Made by a program: the position numbers and the translations under genes. A stretch of DNA of 64,000 bases. Source: DASYAE01 sp036501535 (lineage in GTDB: Bacteria > Actinomycetota > Actinomycetes > Streptomycetales > Catenulisporaceae). The stretch spans positions 11,468-75,467 of the forward strand of contig DASYAE010000236.1 of the NCBI GenBank assembly GCA_036501535.1, in the 5' to 3' direction. Within the stretch, counting starts at the first letter, position 1. Each line of letters begins with the position of its first letter. Positions 8,413 to 18,000 of this stretch are shown here, piece by piece. A model generated the notes under the pieces. The model did not search any database. It saw nothing but the letters and a program-made list of their open reading frames with translations, and was not told the DNA's origin.

Positions 8413-9399
8413 TTGATCGACGCGAGAGGACTGGTCAAGCGCTACGGTGCGAAGACCGCCGTCCGAGACCTGACATTTGCGGTGCGCCCGGGGACGGTGA
8501 CCGGCTTCCTCGGGCCGAACGGCTCGGGGAAGTCGACCACGATGCGGATGATCGTGGGCCTCGACGCGCCGAGCGCCGGCACGGTGACGGTGAACGGCAA
8601 GCGGTATGCCGACCACCCGGCGCCGCTGCGCGAGGTCGGCATCATGCTGGAGGCGCGGGCCGTGCACACCAGCCGCTCGGCGTACAACCACCTGCTGGCG
8701 ATGGCCGCGACGCACGGGATCGGCCGGTCCCGGGTCGACGAGGTGGTCGATCTGGTGGGCCTGCGCGAGGTGGCGCGCAAACGGGTCGGCGGCTTCTCGC
8801 TCGGCATGGGACAGCGCCTCGGCATCGCCTGTGCGCTGCTCGGCGACCCGGCCACGGTGATCCTCGACGAGCCGGTCAACGGCCTGGACCCGGAGGGCGT
8901 GCGCTGGGTCAGGCTGCTGCTGCGCGACCTGGCCGCCGAGGGCCGCACGGTGTTCGTCTCGAGCCACCTGATGAGCGAGATGGCGCTGACCGCGCAGCAC
9001 CTGATCGTGATCGGGCGCGGCGAGCTGATCGCGGACGCCTCGGTCGAGCAGTTCACCGGGCAGGCCGCGAAGCCGACGGTGCACGTGCGCTCCCCGCAGG
9101 CCGCCGAGCTGCGCAACCTGATCGCCGGCCAGGACGTGTCGGTGACCAGCGCGCAGGCGGGCGTGCTGGCGGTGTCGGGGCTCGACAGCGACGCGATCGG
9201 CACGGTCGCCGCGCGCAACGGCATCACGCTCTACGAGCTCACGCCGCAGCGCGCCTCGCTGGAGGAGGCCTTCATGGAGCTGACCCGGGACGCGGTGGAG
9301 TATCAGACGGCTTCGACCGACGGCGACGAGGGCCGCGGCCCGGTCCGGCGCTCACGCGTCGGCGCCGGCCTGTCCGGCTCGGGGAGGAGGGCCGCATGA
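8413..9399 (+). CDS. ABC transporter ATP-binding protein
   Basis: The 328-residue ATPase uses a TTG start; GGAAGGAG lies eight bases upstream. It has Walker A GPNGSGKST, the signature FSLGMGQRLG, Walker B TVILDEP followed by VNGLDP, and the switch His in FVSSHLMSE. The first ~220 residues match the DrrA/CcmA class of drug and lipid exporter ATPases. Residues 225-300 form the usual C-terminal regulatory extension, and the last 30 are a charged tail. The stop overlaps the permease start as ATGA. With the permease and the two-component genes downstream, this resembles actinobacterial ABC exporters controlled by a NarL-type pair that respond to antibiotics or envelope stress. Confidence 0.93.
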   Translation: MIDARGLVKRYGAKTAVRDLTFAVRPGTVTGFLGPNGSGKSTTMRMIVGLDAPSAGTVTVNGKRYADHPAPLREVGIMLEARAVHTSRSAYNHLLAMAATHGIGRSRVDEVVDLVGLREVARKRVGGFSLGMGQRLGIACALLGDPATVILDEPVNGLDPEGVRWVRLLLRDLAAEGRTVFVSSHLMSEMALTAQHLIVIGRGELIADASVEQFTGQAAKPTVHVRSPQAAELRNLIAGQDVSVTSAQAGVLAVSGLDSDAIGTVAARNGITLYELTPQRASLEEAFMELTRDAVEYQTASTDGDEGRGPVRRSRVGAGLSGSGRRAA

Positions 9400-10262
9400 G
9401 TTCGGCGACAATCAATCCGGCGGATTCTTCGGGACAGATCCGGTCGCGCGAGACGGTGACCGCGGTGGTGCGCCCGGTCGTGCACCCGGTCTCGCTGCGC
9501 CGATCCGTGGTCTCCGAGTGGATCAAGCTGCGCAGCCTGCGCTCGACCGTGATCGTGATGGCCGTCAGCTTCGTCGCGATGGCCGGAATCGGCATCCTGA
9601 TCGCCACGAGCATCGCGCATCAGTGGCCGACGATGCCCGCGGCGCAGCGCCAGGGCTTCGACCCGGTCGGCACCGCGCTGTCCGGCTACAACATCGCGCA
9701 GCTGGCCGCCGGCGTACTCGGCGTGCTGGTGGTCACCGGCGAGTACGCGACCGGGATGATCCGCTCCACGCTGGCCTCGGTGCCCCGCCGCCTGCCGATG
9801 CTCTGGGCCAAGTCCCTGGTGTTCGGCGCGGTCACGCTGGCCATGACGACGGCCGCCGCGTTCATCGCGTTCTTCGGCTCGCAGGAGGTGCTCTCCGCGC
9901 AACACATCCAGACCACGATCACGGCACCGGGAGTCTTCCGCGCGGTCGTCGGCGCGGCGCTGTACCTCACCCTGGTCGGCCTGACCGGGGTGGCTCTGGG
10001 GGCGCTGATCCGCAACACGGCCGGCGCCATCTCCACGCTGTTCGCGATCATCCTGTTGCTGCCGCAGGTCGTCGGGGTGCTGCCGCAGTCGATCGCGAAC
10101 GACATCCTGCCCTTCCTGCCGAGCAACACGGGCGACGCATTGATGTCGGTGCATCGGCTCGACCACATGCTCTCGCCGTGGACCGGCTTCGCCGTGCTGT
10201 GCGGGTATGTGGTGGTCGGGCTGGCGGGCGCGGCGTACCTGCTCAAACGCCGCGACGCCTGA
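9396..10262 (+). CDS. ABC-2 type permease subunit
   Basis: The 288-residue protein starts at ATG 9396 inside the ATPase stop codon, after GGGGAGGAGG. A polar N-terminus of about 45 residues (ending SEWIKLRSLRSTVIV) precedes six predicted membrane helices. SEWIKLRSLRST is the typical amphipathic lead-in of ABC-2 membrane subunits. TGEYATGMIRSTLASVP is the conserved cytoplasmic loop that contacts the ATPase. Together with the upstream ATPase it should form a homodimeric or pseudo-dimeric exporter in the plasma membrane. No periplasmic binding protein is encoded nearby, which also supports export. Substrate unknown. Confidence 0.92.
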   Translation: MSSATINPADSSGQIRSRETVTAVVRPVVHPVSLRRSVVSEWIKLRSLRSTVIVMAVSFVAMAGIGILIATSIAHQWPTMPAAQRQGFDPVGTALSGYNIAQLAAGVLGVLVVTGEYATGMIRSTLASVPRRLPMLWAKSLVFGAVTLAMTTAAAFIAFFGSQEVLSAQHIQTTITAPGVFRAVVGAALYLTLVGLTGVALGALIRNTAGAISTLFAIILLLPQVVGVLPQSIANDILPFLPSNTGDALMSVHRLDHMLSPWTGFAVLCGYVVVGLAGAAYLLKRRDA

Positions 10263-10293
10263 GCACACCCGAGCGCAGATGAGGGATTCGGGC

Positions 10294-11625
10294 ATGGAAC
10301 CGTTCGCCGCCGGCGTCGGGCGCGGGAGCGTAGGACAAGCACAGGGGCTTGTCCTACGCTCCCGCGCGTGGCTACGACGCAATCCGATGGCGCTGGATGT
10401 GGCGCTGGTGCTGGCGCTCGCCGGGGTGGCGGCCGACCAGGTGCTGATCGGCAAGCCGGCCGATACGGCTGCACTGCTGCTGCTGGCCGCGGCGCTGCTG
10501 CCGCTGGTGTTCCGGCGGCTCGCTCCGATGCGGGTGTATGCGGCCACTGCGGCGGCGGCCGTCCTGGTCCTCGTCCTCGACGCGAGGAACGTCGCAGGCG
10601 TGGCGGCCACCGCAGAGTTGATCGCCCTGTACACGGTCGCCGCGCATCGCAGCCGGGCGGCGGCGCTGGCGTGTGCGGCAGCCTTCGAGCTGTGGATCCT
10701 CGCCCTTGTGGCGTCGTGGCTTCCGGCGGTGCTGAACGTACCGGTCTTCGTGGGGGTCATCGGGATTGCGGCGGCCGTGACGATGACCGGAATCAACCTG
10801 CAGGTCCGGCGCGCGTATCTGGCCGCGCTGGAGGACCGGGCCCGGCGGCTGGAACGCGAGCGCGATCAGCAGGCTCAATTGGCGGCGGAGCGTGAGCGCG
10901 CACGTATCGCGCGCGAGGTGCATGACATCGTCGCGCACAGCTTGTCGGTGATGGTCGCTTTGGCGGACGGCGCAGCCGCGACGGCGCCGGCAGCACCCGA
11001 ACGGGCGACCGGCGCGATGCGGCAGGTGGCTGATACCGGCCGCCAGGCGATCGGCGAGATGCGCCGTTTGCTGGACACCATGCGCGCCGATGACTCCGAT
11101 GACTCCGATGACTTTGATGACACTGATGACACTGACGGCGCCGATGACACGGTGCCCGCCGACAGCGACGCCGAGAGCAGCCGTCCCGGTGACGCGCCGG
11201 AGCTGCATCCGCAGCCGGGGATCGCCCAGTTGGACGATCTGCTGGACGAGGTGCGCGCGGCCGGCCTGCCGACCCGGCTGACCGTCGAGGGCCGACCCCG
11301 GGACCTGCCCGGCGGAGTACAGCTCGCGGTATACCGGATCGTGCAGGAATCCCTGACCAACACACGCAAGCACGCCTGTGCGCCGACCGGGGCGCAGGTC
11401 CGTCTGCGCTATCTGGAGCGGCTGCTCGACGTGGAGATCACGGACGACGGCGGCCGCGCGGGGCCGCCGACGCACATCCCGGCGGCCACCGGCACCGGCC
11501 ACGGCATCGTCGGGATGCGCGAGCGCGCCGCCGTCTACGCGGGCGTCATCGACGCCGGACCCGCCGCGCACGGCGGCTGGCGCGTCCACACCCGGCTGCG
11601 CCTCGGCGAGGACGGCCTCCGGTGA
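10294..11625 (+). CDS. NarL-family sensor histidine kinase with acidic repeat linker
   Basis: The 443-residue protein begins at ATG 10294, with GAGGGA seven bases upstream. ATG 10387 is an alternative that removes 31 residues but has no ribosome site. Four to five membrane helices fill residues 35-165. A coiled stretch precedes the HisKA_3 box ARIAREVHDIVAHSLSVM. An Asp-rich linker, DDSDDSDDFDDTDDTD, separates this from the ATPase domain, whose N box is VYRIVQESLTNTRKHA and whose glycine box is GTGHGIVGMRERAAVY. It autophosphorylates the H-box histidine and passes phosphate to the overlapping response regulator (GTGA junction). The first codons overlap a 20-bp perfect inverted repeat. It probably controls the upstream ABC exporter. 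Confidence 0.9.
   Translation: MEPFAAGVGRGSVGQAQGLVLRSRAWLRRNPMALDVALVLALAGVAADQVLIGKPADTAALLLLAAALLPLVFRRLAPMRVYAATAAAAVLVLVLDARNVAGVAATAELIALYTVAAHRSRAAALACAAAFELWILALVASWLPAVLNVPVFVGVIGIAAAVTMTGINLQVRRAYLAALEDRARRLERERDQQAQLAAERERARIAREVHDIVAHSLSVMVALADGAAATAPAAPERATGAMRQVADTGRQAIGEMRRLLDTMRADDSDDSDDFDDTDDTDGADDTVPADSDAESSRPGDAPELHPQPGIAQLDDLLDEVRAAGLPTRLTVEGRPRDLPGGVQLAVYRIVQESLTNTRKHACAPTGAQVRLRYLERLLDVEITDDGGRAGPPTHIPAATGTGHGIVGMRERAAVYAGVIDAGPAAHGGWRVHTRLRLGEDGLR
10320..10367. repeat. 20-bp perfect inverted repeat at the start of the kinase gene
   Basis: Arms 10320-10339 and 10348-10367 are perfectly complementary (core GGGAGCGTAGGACAAG and its complement). The 8-nt loop can close by one more C-G pair. 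No T run follows. It lies 57 bp after the permease stop and within the first codons of the kinase if ATG 10294 is used. Candidate roles are an intra-operon terminator or attenuator, an mRNA structure setting kinase expression below that of the transporter, or a regulator-binding site. Confidence 0.75.
11089..11151 (+). repeat. In-frame 9-nt tandem repeat (GATGACNNN) in the kinase gene
   Basis: Seven tandem 9-nt units of the form GATGAC plus a variable codon encode Asp-Asp-X repeats between the dimerisation and ATPase domains. Units 1-2 (TCC) and 4-5 (ACT) are identical, and unit 6 is diverged (GACGGCGCC). Every unit is a multiple of three, so copy-number slippage would change linker length without breaking the frame. 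Confidence 0.8.
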
Positions 11626-12305
11626 CCGTCATCATCAGGGTCCTGCTCGCGGACGACCAGCAGCTGCTGCGCGCGGGCTTCCGCATGCTGTTCGAGACGC
11701 AGCCGGACCTCGAGCTGGTCGGGGAGGCCGGCGACGGCGCCGAGGCGCTGCGCGCGGTCGGGCGCACCCGGCCGGACGTGGTGCTGATGGACGTGCGGAT
11801 GCCGGGCATGGACGGCATCGAGGCGACCGCCCGGATCGCGGCGCAGTACCCGCGGACCCGCGTGCTCGTGCTGACCACGTTCGACCTCGACGAGTACGCC
11901 TTCGCCGCACTGCGCGCCGGGGCCAGCGGCTTCGTGCTCAAGAACGTCGAGCCGGACGGCCTGTTCGCCGCCGTCCGCACGGTCGCGGCCGGCGACGCCG
12001 TGGTCGCGCCGCGGATCACGCGCAGGCTGTTGGAGACCTTCGCGCACCAGCTGCCGGCCGCGGGCGAACCGGGGCCGGGCGGTGCGGGCGAGGACGCGCG
12101 GCTGGCGCAGCTGACCCCGCGCGAGCGCGACGTGCTGATCGAGCTGGCCCGCGGCCGGTCCAACGCCGAGATCGCCAGGAGCCTGGTGCTGTCCGAGGCG
12201 ACCGTGAAGACGCACGTCAGCAGGATCCTGCCGAAGCTGGGCCTGCGCGACCGGGTGCAGGCGGTGGTGTTCGCCTACGAGGCGCGGCTGATCCGGCCCT
12301 CCTGA
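11622..12305 (+). CDS. NarL/LuxR-family response regulator
   Basis: The 227-residue protein starts with GTG, overlapping the kinase stop as GTGA. The receiver domain has the acidic pair Asp11-Asp12, phosphoacceptor Asp57 in VVLMDVRMPGMDG, Thr in VLVLTTFD and Lys in GFVLKN. The C-terminal LuxR helix-turn-helix reads LTPRERDVLIELARGRSNAEIA and ATVKTHVSRILPKLGLRDR. It is the phosphorelay partner of the upstream kinase and should bind DNA as a dimer when phosphorylated. The ABC exporter at 8413-10262 is the natural target by context, since NarL-type pairs often regulate the adjacent transporter. Confidence 0.95.
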   Translation: MTVIIRVLLADDQQLLRAGFRMLFETQPDLELVGEAGDGAEALRAVGRTRPDVVLMDVRMPGMDGIEATARIAAQYPRTRVLVLTTFDLDEYAFAALRAGASGFVLKNVEPDGLFAAVRTVAAGDAVVAPRITRRLLETFAHQLPAAGEPGPGGAGEDARLAQLTPRERDVLIELARGRSNAEIARSLVLSEATVKTHVSRILPKLGLRDRVQAVVFAYEARLIRPS

Positions 12306-12391
12306 GCGAGGATCCGCCGCACGTGGCAGGCTTGGGCCCGAGAGCCGACGCTGGAGCGCGGGCCGACGGGGAGCGAGAGGGGGCGGCGGGG

Positions 12392-13132
12392 ATGTCGACG
12401 AGGCTGCACGCGATCGTGGTCGATGCGCTGGATCCCGAGGCCCAGGCCCGGTTCTGGGCCGAGGCGCTGCGCTGGCAGCCGGCGCGGTCTGCGGGGACGG
12501 TCGTCACAGGAACTCGGGCGGCGGTCGTGCGGCCGGACCGGCCTGGCGGCCTCGAGCTCCGGTTCGCCGCGGCGAGCGGGCCGAAGGCGGCGAAGAACCG
12601 GCTGCACCTCGATCTCGCGCCCGGCCCGGACCAGGCGCGGCAGGTGGACCGGCTGCTCGCCCTCGGCGCAGAGCACTGCGACATCGGGCAGGGCGAGGTG
12701 CCGTGGGTCGTGCTGGCCGATCCGGAGGGCAACGAGTTCTGCGTGCTGGCCGAGGTGCACGGCGCCGAGCAGGAGCGTACCGAAGGGCTGGCGGCGGTCT
12801 GCCTCGACGCCGACGATCCCGCGGTGCAGAGCCGGTTCTGGGCGGACGCGACCGGCTGGCCGGTCGTGCAGCGGGCCGCCTGGGGCGTGCGGCTGCGCGC
12901 GGCGGACGGCGGGCCGAGCCTGGTGATGGGACCGCCGGCGACCGGGAAGCAGGACACGAATCGGCTGCGGCCGCTGCTCGCGCCCGGGCCGGGCGGCACC
13001 GTCCGGGCCGAGGCCGAGCGGATGCGGGCCGCCGGAGCGGTACAGCTGGACGGCATGCTCGTCGACCCCGTGGTTGCTGACTCCATGCTCGCCGACCCGG
13101 AGGGCAACGAGTTCCACATCACCGAGCCCTGA
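12392..13132 (+). CDS. Two-domain VOC (glyoxalase-like) protein
   Basis: The 246-residue protein starts at ATG 12392 behind a G-rich site. It is an internal duplication of the VOC fold. Residues 1-120 and 130-246 each begin with a beta strand followed by a short helix containing (A/S)RFWA(E/D)A(L/T)(R/G)W, and each ends with LADPEGNEF. Such proteins bind a metal and small ligands, and many confer antibiotic resistance by sequestration or act as lyases or isomerases. The actinobacterial glyoxalase-like subfamily is mostly uncharacterised. It lies 86 bp after the response regulator on the same strand and may share its transcript. Confidence 0.85.
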   Translation: MSTRLHAIVVDALDPEAQARFWAEALRWQPARSAGTVVTGTRAAVVRPDRPGGLELRFAAASGPKAAKNRLHLDLAPGPDQARQVDRLLALGAEHCDIGQGEVPWVVLADPEGNEFCVLAEVHGAEQERTEGLAAVCLDADDPAVQSRFWADATGWPVVQRAAWGVRLRAADGGPSLVMGPPATGKQDTNRLRPLLAPGPGGTVRAEAERMRAAGAVQLDGMLVDPVVADSMLADPEGNEFHITEP

Positions 13133-13177
13133 TATGTGCGTGGCCGGGACCGCCGCGCGCCGCTGGAGGACGCCCGC

Positions 13178-14524
13178 ATGACCGAGTCCCCAGCGTCCGC
13201 TGTGTCCTCTGACCAGCCGCCCGGGCCCGGCAGGCGCCGGTTCGGCCGGGCGGTGCAGCGGCTGCTGATCGACGTCGGCCCGCTGCGCCGGTCGCCGGAC
13301 TTCCGCCGCCTCGTGCTCGGCCAGATCGTCTCCGTGCTCGGCACCCAGCTCACCGCGGTCGCCGCGCCTTATCAGGTCTATGAGCTGACCCGGTCGTCGC
13401 TGGACGTGGGGCTGATGTCGCTGGCCCAACTGGTCCCGCTGGCCGCCGGGTCGCTGATCGGCGGCGTGGTGGCGGACGCGGTCGACCGGCGACGGCTGCT
13501 CATCGCGACGCAGGTGCTGCTGGGCGCGTGCAGCGCGGGCCTGGCGCTCAACGCCGACCTCGGGCCGGCGCTCTGGCCGCTCTACGCCGTCCCGGCGGTG
13601 GCCGCCGGGCTCGCCGGATTCGATGACGCGGCGCTGACCTCCCTCGTGCCGAGGCTGGTGCAGCGCTCCGAAGTGTCTACCGCCAACGCCGTGCTGCAGG
13701 CGCTTTTCCAGTTCGGCGGGGTCGCCGGTCCGGCTGCGGCCGGACTGCTGCTGGCCGGGGCGGGCGTGCGCTTCGTGTACTGGCTCGACGCGGCCAGCTT
13801 CGCGGCGGCCCTGCTGGCAGCGTTGCTCATCGCCCCGCAGCCGCCGGCCGGGGGCGCGGTCCGGCCCGATCTGCGCTCCCTCGCCGACGGCTTCCGGTTC
13901 GTGCGCCGCAGCCCGGTTCTTCAGGGTGCGTACCTGATCGACGTCAACGCCATGGTGTTCGGCGAGCCCCGCGCGCTCTTCCCGGCCCTGGCCGCGACGG
14001 TCTTCGGCGGCGGGGCGTCCACGCTCGGCTTCCTTTACGCCGCGCCGGGAGCCGGGGCGCTGGTCGGCGCGGTGACGACCGGCTGGGTCGGCCGGGTGCG
14101 GCGCCAGGGCCGCGCGGTGCTGATCGCGGTCGTCGTGTGGGGGCTGGCGATCGCCGCGTTCGGCCTGGTCTCCTGGCTGCCCGCCGCGCTGGTGCTGCTC
14201 GCGGTGGCCGGCTGGGCCGACGTGATCTCGGCGGTCTTCCGCAACACCATGGTCCAGCTCTCCGTGCCCGACGCGATGCAGGGCCGGCTGACCGGCGTGC
14301 AACTGACCGTGGTCAGCGTCGGCCCGCGCCTCGGCGACGTCGAGTCGGGCGCGGTGGCCGCCGCGATCGGCACCGGCGCCTCGATCGTCTCCGGCGGGCT
14401 GGCCTGCGTCGCAGGGGCCTTCGTCCTGGCCCGGCTGCTGCCGGAGTTCCGCCGCCAGCGCGCCGAGCCGGACGCACCGGCTCCGGCCGCGCTCGACGCG
14501 CCGACTCCGGAGGCCGCCGGGTAA
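13178..14524 (+). CDS. MFS transporter (EntS-like exporter family)
   Basis: The 448-residue protein starts at ATG 13178, preceded by CTGGAGGA. About twelve hydrophobic segments are visible, beginning with LVLGQIVSVLGTQLTAVAAPYQVYELT. The cytoplasmic loop GGVVADAVDRRRLL is the MFS A-motif. The run from SPDFRRL into the first helix and the A-motif pattern match the enterobactin-exporter (EntS) family of MFS proteins. It probably extrudes a hydrophobic compound, siderophore or drug by proton antiport. Polar Pro/Ala-rich tails flank the membrane domain. No siderophore genes are seen nearby, so the substrate stays open. Confidence 0.9.
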   Translation: MTESPASAVSSDQPPGPGRRRFGRAVQRLLIDVGPLRRSPDFRRLVLGQIVSVLGTQLTAVAAPYQVYELTRSSLDVGLMSLAQLVPLAAGSLIGGVVADAVDRRRLLIATQVLLGACSAGLALNADLGPALWPLYAVPAVAAGLAGFDDAALTSLVPRLVQRSEVSTANAVLQALFQFGGVAGPAAAGLLLAGAGVRFVYWLDAASFAAALLAALLIAPQPPAGGAVRPDLRSLADGFRFVRRSPVLQGAYLIDVNAMVFGEPRALFPALAATVFGGGASTLGFLYAAPGAGALVGAVTTGWVGRVRRQGRAVLIAVVVWGLAIAAFGLVSWLPAALVLLAVAGWADVISAVFRNTMVQLSVPDAMQGRLTGVQLTVVSVGPRLGDVESGAVAAAIGTGASIVSGGLACVAGAFVLARLLPEFRRQRAEPDAPAPAALDAPTPEAAG

Positions 14525-15098
14525 CCGGCCAACGGCATCAGAGGCCGAACGATCACATCGTGGGCAGTTTGGGCGGTCGCGGCAACAAAAGATCCCCGCG
14601 TCGAGGCGACGCCCAGCTGAGCCCTCCGTGCCTGGGACCTGCAGAGCGGCGACGCTGCCGACTCGAGTGGCGTATTTCTGCCGCGCTACCGAATCCTCCT
14701 TCGCAAGGCAGCTCGCGGATCGCGGACGACCTGCGCCGATCGCGCCCGCGCGGCAGCGATCGCCCTTCGACATCGCCCGAAGCACGATTCTCAAAGCGCG
14801 TGGAATCGGCATAAAGGCAGCGCCCTCAATCGTTCCTTAAACGGTTTAGCGACCTGCTTGACACCGCCTGCCTAAGGGTGTTTCATCCCCGTTGCGCTTT
14901 GTTGCCCCAGGCAACATTGCGACCACTGACAACGCCGTCCGGCCGGCCCGCCCGGGAGGTGACCCGCCCCACCCGACCCACCGAGCTCCACCCCTTATTT
15001 TCCCGCGCCCCTGCGGCAGCCGCCTTACCCGGCTGCGCGCCGAGGCCTCGCGTGCCGGCGGCGCACCGGTGCAGCGGATGTCTGGAGGCATCGTGCAC
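14525..15098. other. Intergenic region ahead of the GH3 gene
   Basis: I see no convincing gene in this 574-bp gap. The open frames here have no domain signature and atypical composition. It carries the GH3 control region: a LacI-type operator and a promoter near 14837-14886, then roughly 200 bp of leader before the GH3 start. No clear terminator for the MFS gene was found. Confidence 0.5.
14837..14886 (+). promoter_or_regulatory. LacI-type operator and promoter for the GH3 gene
   Basis: TTAAACGGTTTAG at 14837-14849 is a near-palindrome with the AAAC-G-GTTT core typical of LacI-family operators. A -35 box TTGACA follows at 14858-14863, with a weak -10 candidate TTTCAT 17 bp later. LacI repressors commonly control glycosidase genes in actinomycetes; none is encoded in this window, so it would act in trans. 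Confidence 0.5.
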
Positions 15099-18000
15099 AT
15101 GAACCACACCGCGTCGAGGCTCAGAGCCTCGCGCACCCTGGCCGTCGCGGTGGTCACCGCCGCGGCGAGCCTGTTCGCGGCCAGCGGCGGGGCCAGCCCG
15201 GCCGCCGCCGCGGCGTCGGCGGCCTGCCCCTGGGTGGATTCCACCGCGCCGATCGCGACGCGAGTCAGCGAGCTGATGGCGAAGATGTCGCTCTCGCAGG
15301 AGATCTCCTTGATGACCGGGATGAGCGGGTCGAGTTACGTCGGGTTCATCCCGGCGATCGGCTCGCTGTGCATCCCGGCGCTGAACCTGGAGGACGGCCC
15401 GGCCGGCGTCGGCGACGGCATGGCGAACGTGACCCAGCTGCCCGCCCCGGTCGATGTCGCAGCAACCTGGGACACGGCGGCCGAGCAGGAGTACGGGCAG
15501 GTGATCGGGGGCGAGCAGGCGGCGAAGGGCACGAACATCGATCTCGGGCCGACGATCAACATCGTGCGTGACCCGCGGTGGGGTCGGGCGTTCGAGTCGG
15601 TCAGTGAGGACCCGTACCTGGCCGGGCAGCTCGGTGCGGCCGATATCCGCGGGGTGCAGTCGACCGGCACGATGGCGCAGGTCAAGCATTTCGCGGTGTA
15701 CAACCAGGAGACCAACCGCAACACCACCGCAGACAACGCGGTGGTCAGCACCCAGGCCGAGCAGGAGATCTACTTCCCGGCCTTCCAGGCGGCCGTGCAG
15801 CAGGGTGCCGCCTCCTCGGTGATGTGCTCGTACAGCACCATCAACGGCACCTACGCCTGCCAGGACCCGTACACGCTCACCAGCGTGCTGCGCGGGCAGG
15901 ACGGCTTCACCGGGTTCGTGACCTCCGACTGGGGCGCCACCCACGCCACCGCGGCCTCGGCCAACGCCGGACTGAACATGGACATGCCCGGCAACGACGG
16001 CTTCTACGGCGCCGCCCTGCAATCCGCAGTCAGCTCCGGGCAGGTGAGCCAGGCCACCATCACCTCCGAGGTCTCCTCCATCCTCACCGAGATGTTCGCC
16101 TTCGGCCTGTTCGACAAGTCCCCGACCGGCTCCCCGGCCCAGACCGCGACGAGCACGACCGACCAGGCCGATGCGACCGCGCTCTCCGAGGAGGGCACGG
16201 TGCTGCTCAAGAACAGCGGCAACGTGCTGCCGCTGACCACCACCGACTCCTCCATCGCGGTGATCGGCGCGGACGCCTCCACCAGCGTGCTGAGCGTCGG
16301 CGGCGGCAGCGCCGGGGTCAGCTCCAGCGGCACCGTCACCCCGCTACAGGGCATCCAGGCCGCCGCCCCCAGCGGCGTATCAGTGACCTACAACAACGGC
16401 AGCTCGGACAGCTCGGCCGCTTCCGCCGCCGCAGCGGCCAAGGTCGCGGTGGTCTTCGCCAGCCTGGATGAGTCCGAGGGCTCCGATTTGACCAGCATCG
16501 ACCTCGGTAGCACGCAGGACAACCTGATCGCCTCAGTGGCTGCGGCGAACCCGAACACGATCGTGGTGCTCAACACCGGCTCCGCGATCACCATGCCCTG
16601 GCTCTCCTCGGTCAAGGGCGTCCTGGAGGCCTGGTACCCCGGCCAGGAAGACGGCACCGCGATCGCCAGCCTCCTGTTCGGCAACACCGACCCGTCCGGG
16701 CACCTGACCGTCACCTTCCCCACCTCGCTCTCGCAGGTCCCGGCTAGCACCACCGCGCAGTGGCCGGGCACCAACGGGACGGTGCAGTACTCCGAGGGCA
16801 TCGATGTCGGGTACCGCTGGTACGACAGCCAGAACCTCACCCCGCTCTTCCCGTTCGGCTACGGCCTGTCCTACACCAGCTTCTCCTACAGCAACCTGCA
16901 CGTCGGCGCGCTGACCGCCGGCGGGCAGGCCACGGTGACCGCGACCGTGACCAACACCGGCACCCGCGCCGGCGCCGACGTCGCGCAGCTCTACGTCACC
17001 GACCCGTCTGCCTCCGGCCAGCCCCCGCTCCAGCTCGAAGGCTTCCAGCGCGTCAACCTGGCCGCCGGCGCCTCGACGACGGTGACCTTCCAGCTCACTC
17101 AGCAGAACCTGCAGTACTGGAACTCCACCTCCAACGCGTTCGCGACCAGCACCGGCAACTACACCGTCTCGGTCGGCGACTCGAGCGCCAGCCTCCCGCT
17201 GACCGGCACCCTCGCGGTCGCCTCCAGCCAACTCGGCGCCCCGGTCACGGTCACCAACCCGGGTCCGCAGGAGGGCCTGGCCGGCGCCGCCGCCTCGGTC
17301 GCGCTCAGCGCGAAGGACTCCACCAGCGGTCAGACCCTGACCTACTCCGCGACCAACCTCCCGGCCGGCCTGTCGATCTCCTCGAGCACCGGCACGATCA
17401 CCGGCACCCCGAGCACCGCGGGAACCAGCACCGTGACGGTGACCGCGAAGGACGGCAACGGAGCCCAGGCAAGCCAAAGCTTCACCTGGAACATCCAGCC
17501 CTCCGGCGAGGCCTCGGCCGAGCCACTCGTCGGCTTCTCCGGGCTCTGCCTCGACCTGGCCTCCGACAGCAACACCAACGCCAGCAAGGTCGACGTCTAC
17601 ACCTGCAACGGCACCGACGGGCAGGAGTGGACCGAGGAGGCGAACGGCACGGTCCAGGCGGACGGCAACTGCCTCGACGTGGCCGGCGGCGGGACGGCCA
17701 GCGGCACCCTGGTCGACCTCTACACCTGCAACGGCACCGGAGCGCAGCAGTGGCAGCCGCAGTCCAACGGCGAACTGCTCAACCCGCAGTCCGGCGACTG
17801 CCTGACCGACCCCGGCAGTTCGGTCGTCCTGGGCACGCAGGTGCAGATCACCTCCTGCGCCGCGGCGGCAGACCAGTCCTGGGTCTCGCCGGCCGGCAGT
17901 TCGAACAACGGCGGCGGCGGCACGGCGACCGGTCCGATCACCGGCTATGAAGGGCTCTGCCTCGACGACCGCAGCGCCTCGACCGCCCTGTTCAACCCGA

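Noticed and set aside
11378..12391. Extension of the VOC gene upstream in the same frame
   Set aside because: This part overlaps the response regulator out of frame and is Arg/Ala-rich; the VOC fold begins at ATG 12392 with its own ribosome site.
14628..14840. 70-codon frame between the MFS and GH3 genes
   Set aside because: No motif, no good ribosome site and atypical composition; the region is better explained as the GH3 leader.
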